From positions 207,538 to 271,537 of the forward strand of contig LQBI01000001.1 in NCBI GenBank assembly GCA_002030045.1: DNA of 64,000 nt, given 5' to 3'. The notes under the pieces were generated by a model. It did not search any database. It was not told where the DNA came from and was given only the letters and a program-made list of their open reading frames with translations. The stretch comes from Candidatus Aegiribacteria sp. MLS_C. GTDB taxonomy: Bacteria > Fermentibacterota > Fermentibacteria > Fermentibacterales > JCC-6. Both the position numbers and the translations under genes were made by a program. The stretch's first letter is position 1, and every line of letters starts with the position of its first letter. This document shows, in pieces, positions 1 to 10,117 of the stretch.

Positions 1-1804
<1,804 letters not shown>

Positions 1805-1814
1805 CACCTTTTCG

Positions 1815-1844
1815 TTGACTTTCACGGGGAAAATCGGATATTAT
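1815..1844 (+). promoter_or_regulatory. Sigma-70-type promoter for the CarD-like gene
   Basis: TTGACT (1815-1820) and TATTAT (1839-1844) are separated by 18 bases. The predicted transcript starts near 1851. This rules out the in-frame ATG at 1843, which lies inside the -10 box, and supports the start at 1873. Confidence 0.6.
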
Positions 1845-1872
1845 GCTGAATATTGTTATACCGGGAGGACGG

Positions 1873-2484
1873 ATGAAGTATACCATCAACGGCAAGGTCG
1901 TCGATCCGATTCATGGAGCTGGTGTAATTACGGAGATCTCCAAGCAGAAAATATCCGGAGAGATGTGCGAATGCGTGGTGATCGAGATAGTGGTGGGCAA
2001 GAAAAGGGTGCTCGTTCCCGTGGATAACCTGGACGAGGCGGAGCTTCGGCCGGTCGTCAGCCCGGCTGAACTCGAGGATGCCCTTCAGGAACTCTTTCTC
2101 GAGGCCGATGAACTCCCCAAGGACTGGCGCAGGAGGATCGAAAAGCTTAAGGACAGGGTACATTCCGGAGAACCCCAAAAGGTCGCCAGGGCCATAAGGG
2201 ACATCATAGCCCGATCTGTGATCAACAAGATGAACCCCTCGGAGAAGAGGGTGCTGAACGAAGCGATCAGCGTTCTGGCCGGCGAGGTCGCGCTGGTCAA
2301 GAACATAAGGAGCGATGCTGCCAAGGAGCTGGTCAAGAGGTCCGCACAGAAGGGGGTCCAGCAGAACGTGGAATCCGAGTCCGAAGAAAAAAGGAAAGCC
2401 TCGAAGAAGGAACCCGCTGAAGGAGAGAAGCCTGCCGGAAAGAGTGAGACGGATTCCCTCGACGAGGAGGACTTCGAGGATTGA
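1873..2484 (+). CDS. CarD/TRCF RNA-polymerase-interacting domain protein
   Basis: The 203-residue protein begins with a CarD_TRCF RID-like beta-barrel (about residues 1-60: KVVDPIHGAGVITEI, then KKRVLVPVDNLDEAELRPV). A helical region follows (about 65-150), with the pattern SxAELEDALQEL, WRRRIEKLKDRV and MNPSEKRVLNEA that is typical of CdnL/CarD C-terminal domains. The last 50 residues are a charged Lys/Glu tail. The family binds the RNA polymerase beta subunit and stabilises open complexes. The ATG at 1873 has GGAGG four bases upstream and lies downstream of a promoter at 1815-1844; the earlier in-frame ATG at 1843 is inside that promoter. The acidic low-complexity tail is longer than in typical CarD proteins. 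Confidence 0.85.
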   Translation: MKYTINGKVVDPIHGAGVITEISKQKISGEMCECVVIEIVVGKKRVLVPVDNLDEAELRPVVSPAELEDALQELFLEADELPKDWRRRIEKLKDRVHSGEPQKVARAIRDIIARSVINKMNPSEKRVLNEAISVLAGEVALVKNIRSDAAKELVKRSAQKGVQQNVESESEEKRKASKKEPAEGEKPAGKSETDSLDEEDFED

Positions 2485-2540
2485 GTAGCCCCGGACATTC
2501 CGCCTGCCATAACTGCGAAACGGTCCGGTGACAGTCACCC

Positions 2541-3854
2541 GTGAATGAGACGACATCCATCGAAAAAGGGCTCGAGAGGGTACTCCTGGTCAGGGCTTTC
2601 ATTGGCGACGAGCCGGATGAGGACCACTCCCGGGGAGAGATGAGGGCCCTCGTTGAATCAGCGGGGGGGACGGTGGCGGCCGAGAAGTCCCAGAGGAGAG
2701 CTTCCCCCGACGCGAAACTGTTCATCGGCAGGGGGAAGGCATCGGAACTCAGGGAGACTGCGCTGCGCGAGGGCATTTCCACCATCGTCTTCGATCACAG
2801 CCTATCCTCCGGTCAGGTCTCAAGACTCGAGGAGGCCACCGACTGCAAGGTGATTGACAGAACGGAGCTGATACTGGCCATCTTCGCCGACAGGGCAAGG
2901 ACCAGGGAGGCGAAACTCCAGATTGAGCTGGCACAGCTGAAGTATTCTCTTCCCAGACTGTCGGGGATGTGGCACCATTTCTCCAGGCTGGGGGCCGGAA
3001 TTGGTACAAGAGGTCCCGGTGAGACCCAGCTGGAGATCGACCGGAGAAGGGCCAGGGCAAGGATCGCCCTCCTGGAAGAGCGGATCGGTGAGGTGGAATC
3101 CCGATGGCGAATAGTCTCGGAAGGCCGGAGGGGCATGTTCAATATCACGATAGTTGGGTACACCAATGCCGGGAAGAGCACCCTCCTCAACACCCTCTGC
3201 GGTACGGGGCTCTTCACTGCGGACAAACCCTTCGCCACCCTCGACACCACTTCCAGGAGACTGGAACTCCCCGACGGCTCAAGCGTGCTCATATCGGATA
3301 CCGTGGGCTTCATCGAAAGGCTTCCGGAGACCCTGGTGGCAAGTTTTCACACGACGCTGGACGTGGCCCGCACTGCGGACCTCCTTCTCGTAGCGGTGGA
3401 CAGGTCCAGTCCCTGCAGGGGGATGCACATGAACGCGGTCAGGCGTACTCTGGACAGGATCGGTGTGGACGAATCAACTCCCAGGCTGACGGTCTGGACG
3501 AAGTGCGACCTGGTGAAAGACCCGGTCGACCCTCGAAGCGGCGTGTCCGTCTCCTCCCTCACTGGAGAAGGGATCGAAGGACTCCTCGCCACCGTGATGC
3601 GGTACCGGGACAGCTCGCTGGACTGGTTCGAGCTTGAGATGGAGTACCACGACAGCAGCATGATCAACTGGCTTTACACGAACTGCGTTGTGAGGAATGT
3701 TACCGATAGCGGTGAGGATTCCACAACCAGGATCGTTGCCGGAGCCCTCAGAGGCTACGAATCCGTCGAGGGGAGGCTGGAGGGATCCGGTCTGGTGAGG
3801 AGGATCGCCCGTCTGCCCGGGCCATGGACGGACGATATCGGCGGAGAGAGTTGA
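2541..3854 (+). CDS. hflX: GTPase HflX
   Basis: HflX is a ribosome-associated GTPase that splits stalled 70S ribosomes under stress. The 437-residue protein has the N-terminal HflX domain (FIGRGKASEL, residues 61-70; VIFDHSLS-type strand near 82-89), the linker signature GTRGPGETQLEIDRRR (155-170), and the G domain with G1 GYTNAGKST (206-214), a G3 region SDTVGFIERLP and G4 TKCD. Length is normal for the family. The start is GTG at 2541 with no strong ribosome-binding site, so the exact N-terminus is less sure than the identity. Its stop is two bases before the ATG of the next gene. Confidence 0.94.
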   Translation: MNETTSIEKGLERVLLVRAFIGDEPDEDHSRGEMRALVESAGGTVAAEKSQRRASPDAKLFIGRGKASELRETALREGISTIVFDHSLSSGQVSRLEEATDCKVIDRTELILAIFADRARTREAKLQIELAQLKYSLPRLSGMWHHFSRLGAGIGTRGPGETQLEIDRRRARARIALLEERIGEVESRWRIVSEGRRGMFNITIVGYTNAGKSTLLNTLCGTGLFTADKPFATLDTTSRRLELPDGSSVLISDTVGFIERLPETLVASFHTTLDVARTADLLLVAVDRSSPCRGMHMNAVRRTLDRIGVDESTPRLTVWTKCDLVKDPVDPRSGVSVSSLTGEGIEGLLATVMRYRDSSLDWFELEMEYHDSSMINWLYTNCVVRNVTDSGEDSTTRIVAGALRGYESVEGRLEGSGLVRRIARLPGPWTDDIGGES

Positions 3855-3856
3855 GG

Positions 3857-4294
3857 ATGTACGAAGACGCTGAGGTCAGGGACCTGAAGGAGAACCTGGA
3901 GGAGAGGCTCAGGAGCCTGAGCGCACTCTACTCCAGCGACCTCATTTCGCAGAATACCCTTTCTTCCCAGTTGCTGGAACTCCTCTCCACCAGGGAAGCC
4001 AAGACCTTCTGGGACCTCACCATGAAGAAGGACATGACCGCAAGAAGGATGCTGACCATGCTGGAGGATCCTGACCAGTGGGAGCAGGACGCCTCCTCAC
4101 CGGAGGAGGATAGGGAGAAGATACTCCGGAACAGGCTCTCCAGCGTATTCCTGTCCGAGGAGGAACCATCCTCCCTCGTCCTCGAGAAACTCCTCGACAC
4201 GGCGAGCCTCCCTCATTTCGAATCCATTGTGTTCACCAGGAATGTCAAGCAGCAGACCAAGAAGTCCGGCGCAAGGCTCAGCGTTCTTGACTGA
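3857..4294 (+). CDS. Conserved-looking hypothetical helical protein
   Basis: The 145-residue protein is soluble, acidic and almost wholly helical, with heptad-like Leu spacing in its first 60 residues (LKENLEERLRSLSALYSSDL). No known domain is recognised. The ATG at 3857 follows the hflX stop by two bases with GGAGAG upstream, so it is translationally coupled to hflX; a start further upstream inside hflX is possible but lacks a better site. Function unknown; coupling suggests a ribosome- or stress-related helper, which is only inference. Confidence 0.6.
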   Translation: MYEDAEVRDLKENLEERLRSLSALYSSDLISQNTLSSQLLELLSTREAKTFWDLTMKKDMTARRMLTMLEDPDQWEQDASSPEEDREKILRNRLSSVFLSEEEPSSLVLEKLLDTASLPHFESIVFTRNVKQQTKKSGARLSVLD

Positions 4295-4296
4295 GC

Positions 4297-4331
4297 CCGG
4301 TCGGTTTTGAAGACCTGCGGGTCTCCGACCG
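4297..4331. other. Two-tier intergenic hairpin
   Basis: CGGTCGG (4297-4303) pairs with CCGACCG (4325-4331), and inside it AGACC (4310-4314) pairs with GGTCT (4320-4324). It sits between two co-directional genes, just before the GGAGG of the downstream gene. No T-run follows, so it is more likely an mRNA processing or attenuation structure than a terminator. Confidence 0.35.
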
Positions 4332-4356
4332 TTCCGGACCCATCTCTGGAGGCGCA

Positions 4357-5298
4357 TTGAAGAAGACCCTGCTGAACGTTCTGGGGCTGCTGCTTACGCT
4401 GGTGGCCTCGTATTACATCGCGGTCTCGTTCATCGAGGGATCGAGAGAGGCCGGAGGTGTGGCCAAACTACTCAGGTTCGATCCCTGGCTCTTCGTTCTC
4501 TCGTTCATAATCATGCTCCTCCACCTCCTCGCCGCAGCCTGGTCCTGGATGCTGGTATGCGGGGTCGCGGGCGCAGGCATAACCTTCAGACAGGCATTCA
4601 GCGTTCATTTCCTGGCCCAGGTGGGGAAGTACATTCCCGGAAAAGTATGGGGAGCGGTTGGGAAGATAGGTCTCTCCAGAAAGATAGGGATGACCAGGAC
4701 CCAGACCGGTCATGCCCTCGTACTGGAGACCCTTCTGATACTCGCCGGCTGTCTGATCATGTCCCTGCCCGTCATTCCTCTGGCGGCGGAGAGAGTGGGA
4801 TTGGGAAGCACGGCGGGAATACTCCTGGTGGCCGCTTCGGCCGCCGCGGTACTCCTGACGGCGCATCCCGGGGCCTTCGGCAGGTTCCTGAGGCTTGCCG
4901 GGAAACTGTCCGGCCGGAAACTCGACCTCCAGGATCCCGGTTTTTCCAGGGTCCTGGTTCTGCTTCCCGTTTATCTGGTGATGTTCCTGCTCGAAGGGGT
5001 CGCCTTCGTTCTGCTTGCACGGAGTTTCGGCATGGGGCTGCCCTTCTGGCCCGGCGTCTTCATCCTTCCCACTGCGGTGGGCATCGGATTCCTTGCTGTC
5101 TTCTCGCCCGGCGGACTGGGCATCCGCGAGTTATCGATGGTCTGGCTGATAGGAGCGGTGATGACTGCTGTGGAACCCGGTCAGGCGTCACTGATATCGA
5201 TAGCCGCGAGACTGTGGATCACGCTGGGTGAGGTTGCCGCCTTCCTGCTGGCCATAGCCTGGTGGGGTTCCAGGTTCAGCCTGGACCTCAGACGCTGA
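4357..5298 (+). CDS. Lysylphosphatidylglycerol-synthase-TM / UPF0104 family membrane protein (flippase-like)
   Basis: The 313-residue integral membrane protein has about eight hydrophobic helices spread from residue 5 to 305. The segment VHFLAQVGKYIPGKVWGAVGKIGLSRKIG near residues 85-113 matches the conserved 'Y.PGK.W' core of the UPF0104 / LPG_synthase_TM family, as does the late FSPGGLGIRE motif. Related proteins (AglD, the N-terminal half of MprF) move or modify lipid-linked substrates at the cytoplasmic membrane. No soluble aminoacyl-transferase domain is present, so a transport role is likelier than synthesis. Start TTG at 4357 has GGAGG five bases upstream. Confidence 0.82.
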   Translation: MKKTLLNVLGLLLTLVASYYIAVSFIEGSREAGGVAKLLRFDPWLFVLSFIIMLLHLLAAAWSWMLVCGVAGAGITFRQAFSVHFLAQVGKYIPGKVWGAVGKIGLSRKIGMTRTQTGHALVLETLLILAGCLIMSLPVIPLAAERVGLGSTAGILLVAASAAAVLLTAHPGAFGRFLRLAGKLSGRKLDLQDPGFSRVLVLLPVYLVMFLLEGVAFVLLARSFGMGLPFWPGVFILPTAVGIGFLAVFSPGGLGIRELSMVWLIGAVMTAVEPGQASLISIAARLWITLGEVAAFLLAIAWWGSRFSLDLRR

Positions 5299-5535
5299 TC
5301 ACTCGCTCCCGGTTATCCTCTCCGTGTTCTCGTGAATCCTGAACAGCACTATGGCGATCTCCATCCAGGTCCTCACCAGGATGAGGTACAGGAGGACCGC
5401 CACCGGACCAAGGCCCAGGGCCGCAAGGCCGATGGTGGTGTTCGTCATGAATCCGTAGATGACGCCTCCGACATAACCCAGCACCATCAGGACAACCACG
5501 AGGACGTAAAGGAACCTTATTATCTTCGGGAACAC
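5299..5535 (-). CDS. DUF4282-type small membrane protein; true start probably upstream
   Basis: The 78 residues from GTG 5535 contain two hydrophobic segments (KIIRFLYVLVVVLMVLGYV and the GLGPVAVLLYLILVRTWMEI region), then an ELAIVLFRIHENT-like tail typical of DUF4282. The family usually begins with a 'F.SLFDFSF.SF' segment. Here that segment (FFGSLLDFSFESF) lies in frame upstream of the GTG, so the real N-terminus is probably near 5589. No ATG, GTG or TTG occurs there, but AAGGGAG precedes an ATT codon (5587-5589) by five bases. The gene lies just after the TPR gene on the same strand. Cellular role unknown. Confidence 0.72.
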   Translation of the reverse strand: MFPKIIRFLYVLVVVLMVLGYVGGVIYGFMTNTTIGLAALGLGPVAVLLYLILVRTWMEIAIVLFRIHENTERITGSE

Positions 5536-5602
5536 GAAACTCTCGAAGGAGAAGTCGAGGAGTGAACCGAAGAACCCTTTCCCTGAAATGATGCTCCCTT
5601 CT

Positions 5603-6346
5603 TCAGTAGAGTGTTTCCATGTACTCGCCTGACTCGCCCAGTTCCTCCAGAACCAGGACGGCCGAATCGGCGTATGTCCCGTCCGGTGACAGGAGCAGGT
5701 ACCTCCTCATTGCGTCTTCAGCTCTCATGTAATCCTCCCAATCGAGGTAGACCTTCGCCAGTTCCCAGCAGGCCGGGGAGTAGCCGGCGTCCGCCGCCGG
5801 AACGAGAAGGTCCCTGGCCTCATGGCCCCTTCCCGAGCGCCTGTGCACTGATGCCAGGAGGACCAGGGATTCCAGGGCTGTATCCCCTCCATGGTCCACT
5901 CCCCTGGAGAACCAGTTGCCGGCCTCATCAAGATCTTCCAGCTCCAGTCTTGTCCGGCCGCAGAGCAGCCATACATCGGGATCCCCGGGGGACAGGTCGA
6001 AGGCGCTGTCCGCCATCGACACGGCGCTGTCGGGTCTTCCCGTATCAAGGAACAGTTCCGCCATCCGGCTGTAACCCCTGGGGTCCTCCGGGCATTCCCG
6101 CATGTATCGGCGGTAGTATTCCTCGGCTGCGGTCCATGAGGATCTCCTGGCGCTGACCATGCCAAGACCGAGGAGAGCCTCACTGTACTCAAGCCCTGTC
6201 TCCAGAGCGGACTGGAACTCCTCCTCGGCCTGTTCGAGCAGACCCTGCTGGAGCATCGCCATTCCCGTCTCCAGGTGCAGCCTGGCCGTCAGTTCCTCCA
6301 TGTCCATCGAACCGGACAGGGATAATAACGCAAGCATCAGGGTCAT
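5603..6346 (-). CDS. TPR-repeat protein, probably exported
   Basis: The 247-residue protein starts with a short hydrophobic stretch (LMLALLSLSGS) and is then a TPR solenoid: LHLETGMAMLQQGLLEQAEEEF, ALLGLGMVSARRSSWTAAEEYY, MAELFLDTGRPDSAVSMADSA, LCGRTRLELEDLDEAGNWF and later degenerate repeats. TPR arrays mediate protein binding; the partner is unknown. The ATG at 6346 has GGAGG only two bases away, whereas the ATG at 6337 has the same GGAGG eleven bases away, so either could be used. A longer open frame to 6604 runs into the divergent lpd gene and is unlikely to be coding. The signal peptide is weak because it lacks an N-terminal basic residue. Confidence 0.75.
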   Translation of the reverse strand: MTLMLALLSLSGSMDMEELTARLHLETGMAMLQQGLLEQAEEEFQSALETGLEYSEALLGLGMVSARRSSWTAAEEYYRRYMRECPEDPRGYSRMAELFLDTGRPDSAVSMADSAFDLSPGDPDVWLLCGRTRLELEDLDEAGNWFSRGVDHGGDTALESLVLLASVHRRSGRGHEARDLLVPAADAGYSPACWELAKVYLDWEDYMRAEDAMRRYLLLSPDGTYADSAVLVLEELGESGEYMETLY

Positions 6347-6437
6347 GTCCTCCGCCCTTCCCGAAGTGTTCGACTTATCATATCTTCCCAGGTCCTGTTC
6401 GTCACATGTCAAACAATCCTGAGACAGGGGATCCTCC

Positions 6438-7796
6438 ATGGACAGATACGACCTTGTGATAATCGGCGGCGGCCCCGCCGGATATGTGCCCGCAATAAGG
6501 GCGGCCCAGATGGGAAGATCGGTTGCGGTCATCGAGGAGTGGGACATCGGCGGCACCTGTCTGAATCGTGGCTGCATACCGACCAAGACGCTTGTATCCA
6601 GCACCGAGCTTCTTCGGGCCGCCGCTGATGCAAGGAGGTTCGGGCTCGAGGGCGGACTGGCTTTTTCATGGGAAGCCCTTTCCAGGCGCCGGGAACTGGT
6701 GGTGAATAGGCTCAGGAAAGGAGTGGAGGCTCATCTGAAGGAACTCGGCGTCGCCACCTTCCAGGAGCACGGGGAGATCCTCGGATCCGACAGGGTAAGG
6801 GCCGGAGGGAAGACCCTGGAAGCCTCCAGAGTGATCCTGTCACCCGGTTCCGTGTCGATAAGACCCGGCCCCTTCGCATCGGACGGAGTGGATACCAGCA
6901 GGGAGGTCCTGGAATGGTCCACGCTGCCGAAGAGCCTGATCGTGGTCGGGGGAGGCGTCATAGGCTGCGAGTTCGCATCGATCTTCTCCAGTCTCGGCGT
7001 CAAGGTCGACATACTTGAGATGCTGCCGGGCATCCTGCCCGGAGTGGACGCCGACGTGCGGCAGGTAGTGGAGAGGTCTCTGAAGAAGTCCGGTGTGGGA
7101 ATAACCACCGGCAGTGCCGCCAGGGACGTCAGCGGCTCCGGGGGTTCATTGTCAGTGGCCCTGGAGAACGGCAGCGTATTCACGGCTGAGAGGATACTGG
7201 TATCGGTGGGCCGCAGGGCGAGGACCGGCGACCTGGGACTGGATGCTGCCGGTATAAAGTACGATGGATCAGGAATATACACCGATGAATTCCAGATGAC
7301 GAGCCTGCCCGGAGTGTACGCTGCGGGGGATGTCACCGGCCGCTGGCATCTCGCCCATGCCGGAAGCGCTCAGGCTCTTGCCGCCGTTGACCATATGTTC
7401 GGCAGCGGCGGAAGACGGGTGAATCCGGATGCCATACCGGGCTGCATCTTCACCAGCCCGGAGATCGCCATCGTGGGACCCGGCCAGGAGGAGTGGGAGA
7501 GAAGGGGCGTGCAGGTGGACACAGGCGTGTCTAGATACATCGCCAACGGCAAGGCCGTGGGAATGAACGAGACGGATGGTTTCGTCAAGATCATCGCGAG
7601 GCACTCGGACGGAGTGGTGGTGGGTGTCCAGATAGTAGGCGCCCACGCCAGCAGCCTTGTGGGGCAGGCGGTCATGGCAGTCAATCTGGGGGTCAGGGCC
7701 GTCGATATCGGAAGGATGATCCATCCGCATCCCACCCTCTGCGAGATGTTCATGGAAGCGGGAGAGGCCTTCGGGGCCGGTTCGATCCATGGATGA
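6438..7796 (+). CDS. lpdA: Dihydrolipoyl dehydrogenase (E3)
   Basis: This flavoprotein reoxidises dihydrolipoamide in 2-oxoacid dehydrogenase or glycine-cleavage complexes. The 452 residues include the FAD site IIGGGPAGY (8-16), the redox disulfide GGTCLNRGCIPTK (Cys41 and Cys46), the NAD site VVGGGVIGCEFASIF, the second FAD signature VYAAGDVTG and the C-terminal HPHPTLCE that supplies the His-Glu pair. All catalytic residues are present, unlike the related pseudogene at 37399-38011. No E1/E2 genes are nearby. The stop overlaps mazG by eight bases. ATG 6438 fits the family N-terminus. Confidence 0.93.
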   Translation: MDRYDLVIIGGGPAGYVPAIRAAQMGRSVAVIEEWDIGGTCLNRGCIPTKTLVSSTELLRAAADARRFGLEGGLAFSWEALSRRRELVVNRLRKGVEAHLKELGVATFQEHGEILGSDRVRAGGKTLEASRVILSPGSVSIRPGPFASDGVDTSREVLEWSTLPKSLIVVGGGVIGCEFASIFSSLGVKVDILEMLPGILPGVDADVRQVVERSLKKSGVGITTGSAARDVSGSGGSLSVALENGSVFTAERILVSVGRRARTGDLGLDAAGIKYDGSGIYTDEFQMTSLPGVYAAGDVTGRWHLAHAGSAQALAAVDHMFGSGGRRVNPDAIPGCIFTSPEIAIVGPGQEEWERRGVQVDTGVSRYIANGKAVGMNETDGFVKIIARHSDGVVVGVQIVGAHASSLVGQAVMAVNLGVRAVDIGRMIHPHPTLCEMFMEAGEAFGAGSIHG

Positions 7797-8574
7797 TAAA
7801 GGAAGGGATGCAGCGGAAGCCTTCTGCAGGCTCGTGGACACGGTCCGCAGGCTCAGGGGACCCTCCGGATGCAGCTGGGACAGGAAACAGACTGTATCCT
7901 CCCTGACTCCGTTCATGCTCGAGGAGGCCTACGAAGCGGCTGACGCAGCGGCCCGGGGGGACATGGGACTCCTTCGGGCGGAACTGGGCGATCTCCTCCT
8001 GCACGTGGTGATGTCGGCGGTCATCTGCCAGGAGGGTGACCACTTCACCCTCGTGGAAGTCATGGATGGCATCACGGAGAAGCTGGTGAGGCGCCATCCC
8101 CATGTTTTCGGCGTCGGGAGCGACCTTTCACCTGAGGAGGTGGAACGGCAGTGGGAGGCGATCAAGTCCTCGGAGAAGGGGGAAGAGGGTTTCTTCGGGT
8201 CGATCCCCCTCAGCATGCCCGCTCTTCAGACCGCATGGAGAGTACAGCAGAGAGCGTCAGAGGTGGGTTTCGACTGGCCGGATGCAGGTGGAGCGAGGGA
8301 GAAGGTGCTCGAGGAACTCGAGGAGTTCGAGCAGGCGCTGTCGAAGCACGGCAGGGAGGAACAGGAGATGGAGCTGGGCGACCTGTTCTTCAGCCTGGTC
8401 AACTACTACAGGCTTCTGGGTTTTCAGCCGGAGACGGTCCTCAGGGCCAGCAACCTGAAGTTCATCCGCAGGTTCACGAGAATGGAAGGAATACTCAGGG
8501 AAAGGGGTCTCGAGCTGACCGAAGCCGACATGGAAGCCATGGATGACGCCTGGCAGAAAGCCAAGCTGGACTGA
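7789..8574 (+). CDS. mazG: Nucleoside triphosphate pyrophosphohydrolase MazG
   Basis: MazG hydrolyses NTPs and dNTPs to monophosphates and pyrophosphate, clearing aberrant nucleotides. The 261-residue protein has two MazG domains. The first carries CSWDRKQTVSSLTPFMLEEAYE and ELGDLLLHVV, giving the EExxE-(n)-ExxD metal site. The second carries KVLEELEEFEQAL and ELGDLFFSLVNYYR. Length and domain order match E. coli MazG. It overlaps the end of lpdA by eight bases and its stop nearly abuts the convergent signalling gene at 8576. Confidence 0.92.
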   Translation: MDDKGRDAAEAFCRLVDTVRRLRGPSGCSWDRKQTVSSLTPFMLEEAYEAADAAARGDMGLLRAELGDLLLHVVMSAVICQEGDHFTLVEVMDGITEKLVRRHPHVFGVGSDLSPEEVERQWEAIKSSEKGEEGFFGSIPLSMPALQTAWRVQQRASEVGFDWPDAGGAREKVLEELEEFEQALSKHGREEQEMELGDLFFSLVNYYRLLGFQPETVLRASNLKFIRRFTRMEGILRERGLELTEADMEAMDDAWQKAKLD

Positions 8575-8575
8575 G

Positions 8576-9907
8576 TCACTTGCTGTTCTTGTGCTGGTAC
8601 ATCCTCCTGTCGGCCTCGGCCAGGGCCTCCCTGATGGAAAAGCCGGTCTTCGGGTCCCAGTGGGAATGCCCGATCGAGAGGGTGACAGGTCTTCCTATGA
8701 GCCTGATGCTCCTCTCGGCCAGCCTCGAACCTCCGAGTATCCTGTCCCTTACTACCGCCGCGGTCTGACCGGTCTCTATGAGTATCATTATGAACTCGTC
8801 CCCGCCGTACCGGATCAGGTAGTCGGTCTCCCTTACCGAGGACGAGAGGTAGTCCGCCACCTCCCTCAGTATCCTGTCGCCGGCGATGTGACCGTAGAGG
8901 TCGTTTATCTCCTTGAAGCTGTCGATGTCCACCATCAGGAAGCCGATGCTGCTCTCGTACCTCTCCGCCCTGAGTTTCTCCCGGTTGAGGGCTATCTGGA
9001 AGAAGTTCCTGTTGAAAACCCCCGTAAGGGGGTCGTGTATGGCAAGGTTCCTGAGCTTCCTCTCGAGGGTTATTCTGTCGAGGGTTTCCGCTAGGTGCCC
9101 TCCCAGCATCTCCATCATGCTGGTGTCGTCGCCCGAGAAGGCGTCCTTGCTAAGGGAAAGACACTGGAACACCGCCCGGGAGCTTATAGGGATGGAGATG
9201 CCTGACAGATAGCCGTCATCCGGAGAATTTATCACCGGCATGTCTTCGCCGCTCCTGAACTGGAATGTGCGGTTCTCGGCGAAGGTCATTCCAGCAAGTC
9301 CGAAATCAAGTCTGGTCCTGTTGCCCACCCGGCTGCTGAGTTCGGGGGATGCGGCCACCACGGTCAGTATGCCATCCTTCTCGCTGAATATCTGGCACAC
9401 GGCTTCCGGGAGGATCATTCGAGCATAGTCTATCGCCAGCTGGTAGGCCTTCTTCTTCATGGTGCAGGTCTCCAGGCTGGAAGCCGCATCGTGAAGGATA
9501 CGGAGCCTCCGCCTTGCCTGGCGGAGTTCCCAGTCCAGGTGCTTCCTTTCGATGGAATGCCTTATGGTCCTGAGCAGCATGTCCGTATCCAGGCTTCCCT
9601 TAACGAGGTAGTCCTGTGCGCCGGCCTTGATGGCGTCGGTCTCTATCGCCTGGTCGTCTATCTCCGTGAGGACTATTATAGGAACCTTCAACGCGCGCCG
9701 GCCTATCTCAAGCACGGTCTCGTTTCCCCTGCTGTCAGGGAGGTCGAGATCGGTCACTATGACGTCGTATTCAGTCCCGGATACCATTTCAAGGGCTCCT
9801 GAGAGGTTTTCGGCCCTGTCTATGCGGAACTCGCCCGTGGTCTTGTCCAGGGTCTCCCTGAAGGCGCGTGCGTCGTCAGGGTCGTTCTCGATAAGGAGTA
9901 TCCTCAT
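8576..9907 (-). CDS. Response regulator with REC, GAF and GGDEF domains (diguanylate cyclase)
   Basis: The 443-residue protein has an intact receiver (MRILLIENDPDD acidic pair, phosphorylatable Asp in DVIVTDLDLP, IIVLTE, lysine in DYLVKG), a middle GAF-like segment and a C-terminal GGDEF domain (RYGGDEF). RETD, five residues before GGDEF, is a canonical RxxD c-di-GMP inhibition site. It should make cyclic di-GMP when phosphorylated by an unlinked histidine kinase. ATG 9907 starts exactly at the receiver; the frame stays open to 9988 but the added residues look non-homologous. It stands alone, convergent with mazG and divergent from the propeller gene. Confidence 0.88.
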   Translation of the reverse strand: MRILLIENDPDDARAFRETLDKTTGEFRIDRAENLSGALEMVSGTEYDVIVTDLDLPDSRGNETVLEIGRRALKVPIIVLTEIDDQAIETDAIKAGAQDYLVKGSLDTDMLLRTIRHSIERKHLDWELRQARRRLRILHDAASSLETCTMKKKAYQLAIDYARMILPEAVCQIFSEKDGILTVVAASPELSSRVGNRTRLDFGLAGMTFAENRTFQFRSGEDMPVINSPDDGYLSGISIPISSRAVFQCLSLSKDAFSGDDTSMMEMLGGHLAETLDRITLERKLRNLAIHDPLTGVFNRNFFQIALNREKLRAERYESSIGFLMVDIDSFKEINDLYGHIAGDRILREVADYLSSSVRETDYLIRYGGDEFIMILIETGQTAAVVRDRILGGSRLAERSIRLIGRPVTLSIGHSHWDPKTGFSIREALAEADRRMYQHKNSK

Positions 9908-10117
9908 TGCGCCCGGAGTACCTTCCTTCCTCGGGGCCGGTCCCGTTAGCATCATGGGTAAATAGAACAGCTCCGGTCGTTCCGTCAATGGTGCCGGCCC
10001 GGATATTGACTTCGGCCGCTCTCACCATGAATCTTATCGGGTGAAGAGAATCCATTAAGCATGTGTTCGTCATTCTGACCGTCCAGGGAGGAGGAGTTCA
10101 CAGTCAGAGCTGTTCTG

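Noticed and set aside
1843..1872. ATG 1843 as the start of the CarD-like protein
   Set aside because: It lies inside the TATTAT promoter box and lacks a ribosome-binding site; ATG 1873 has GGAGG.
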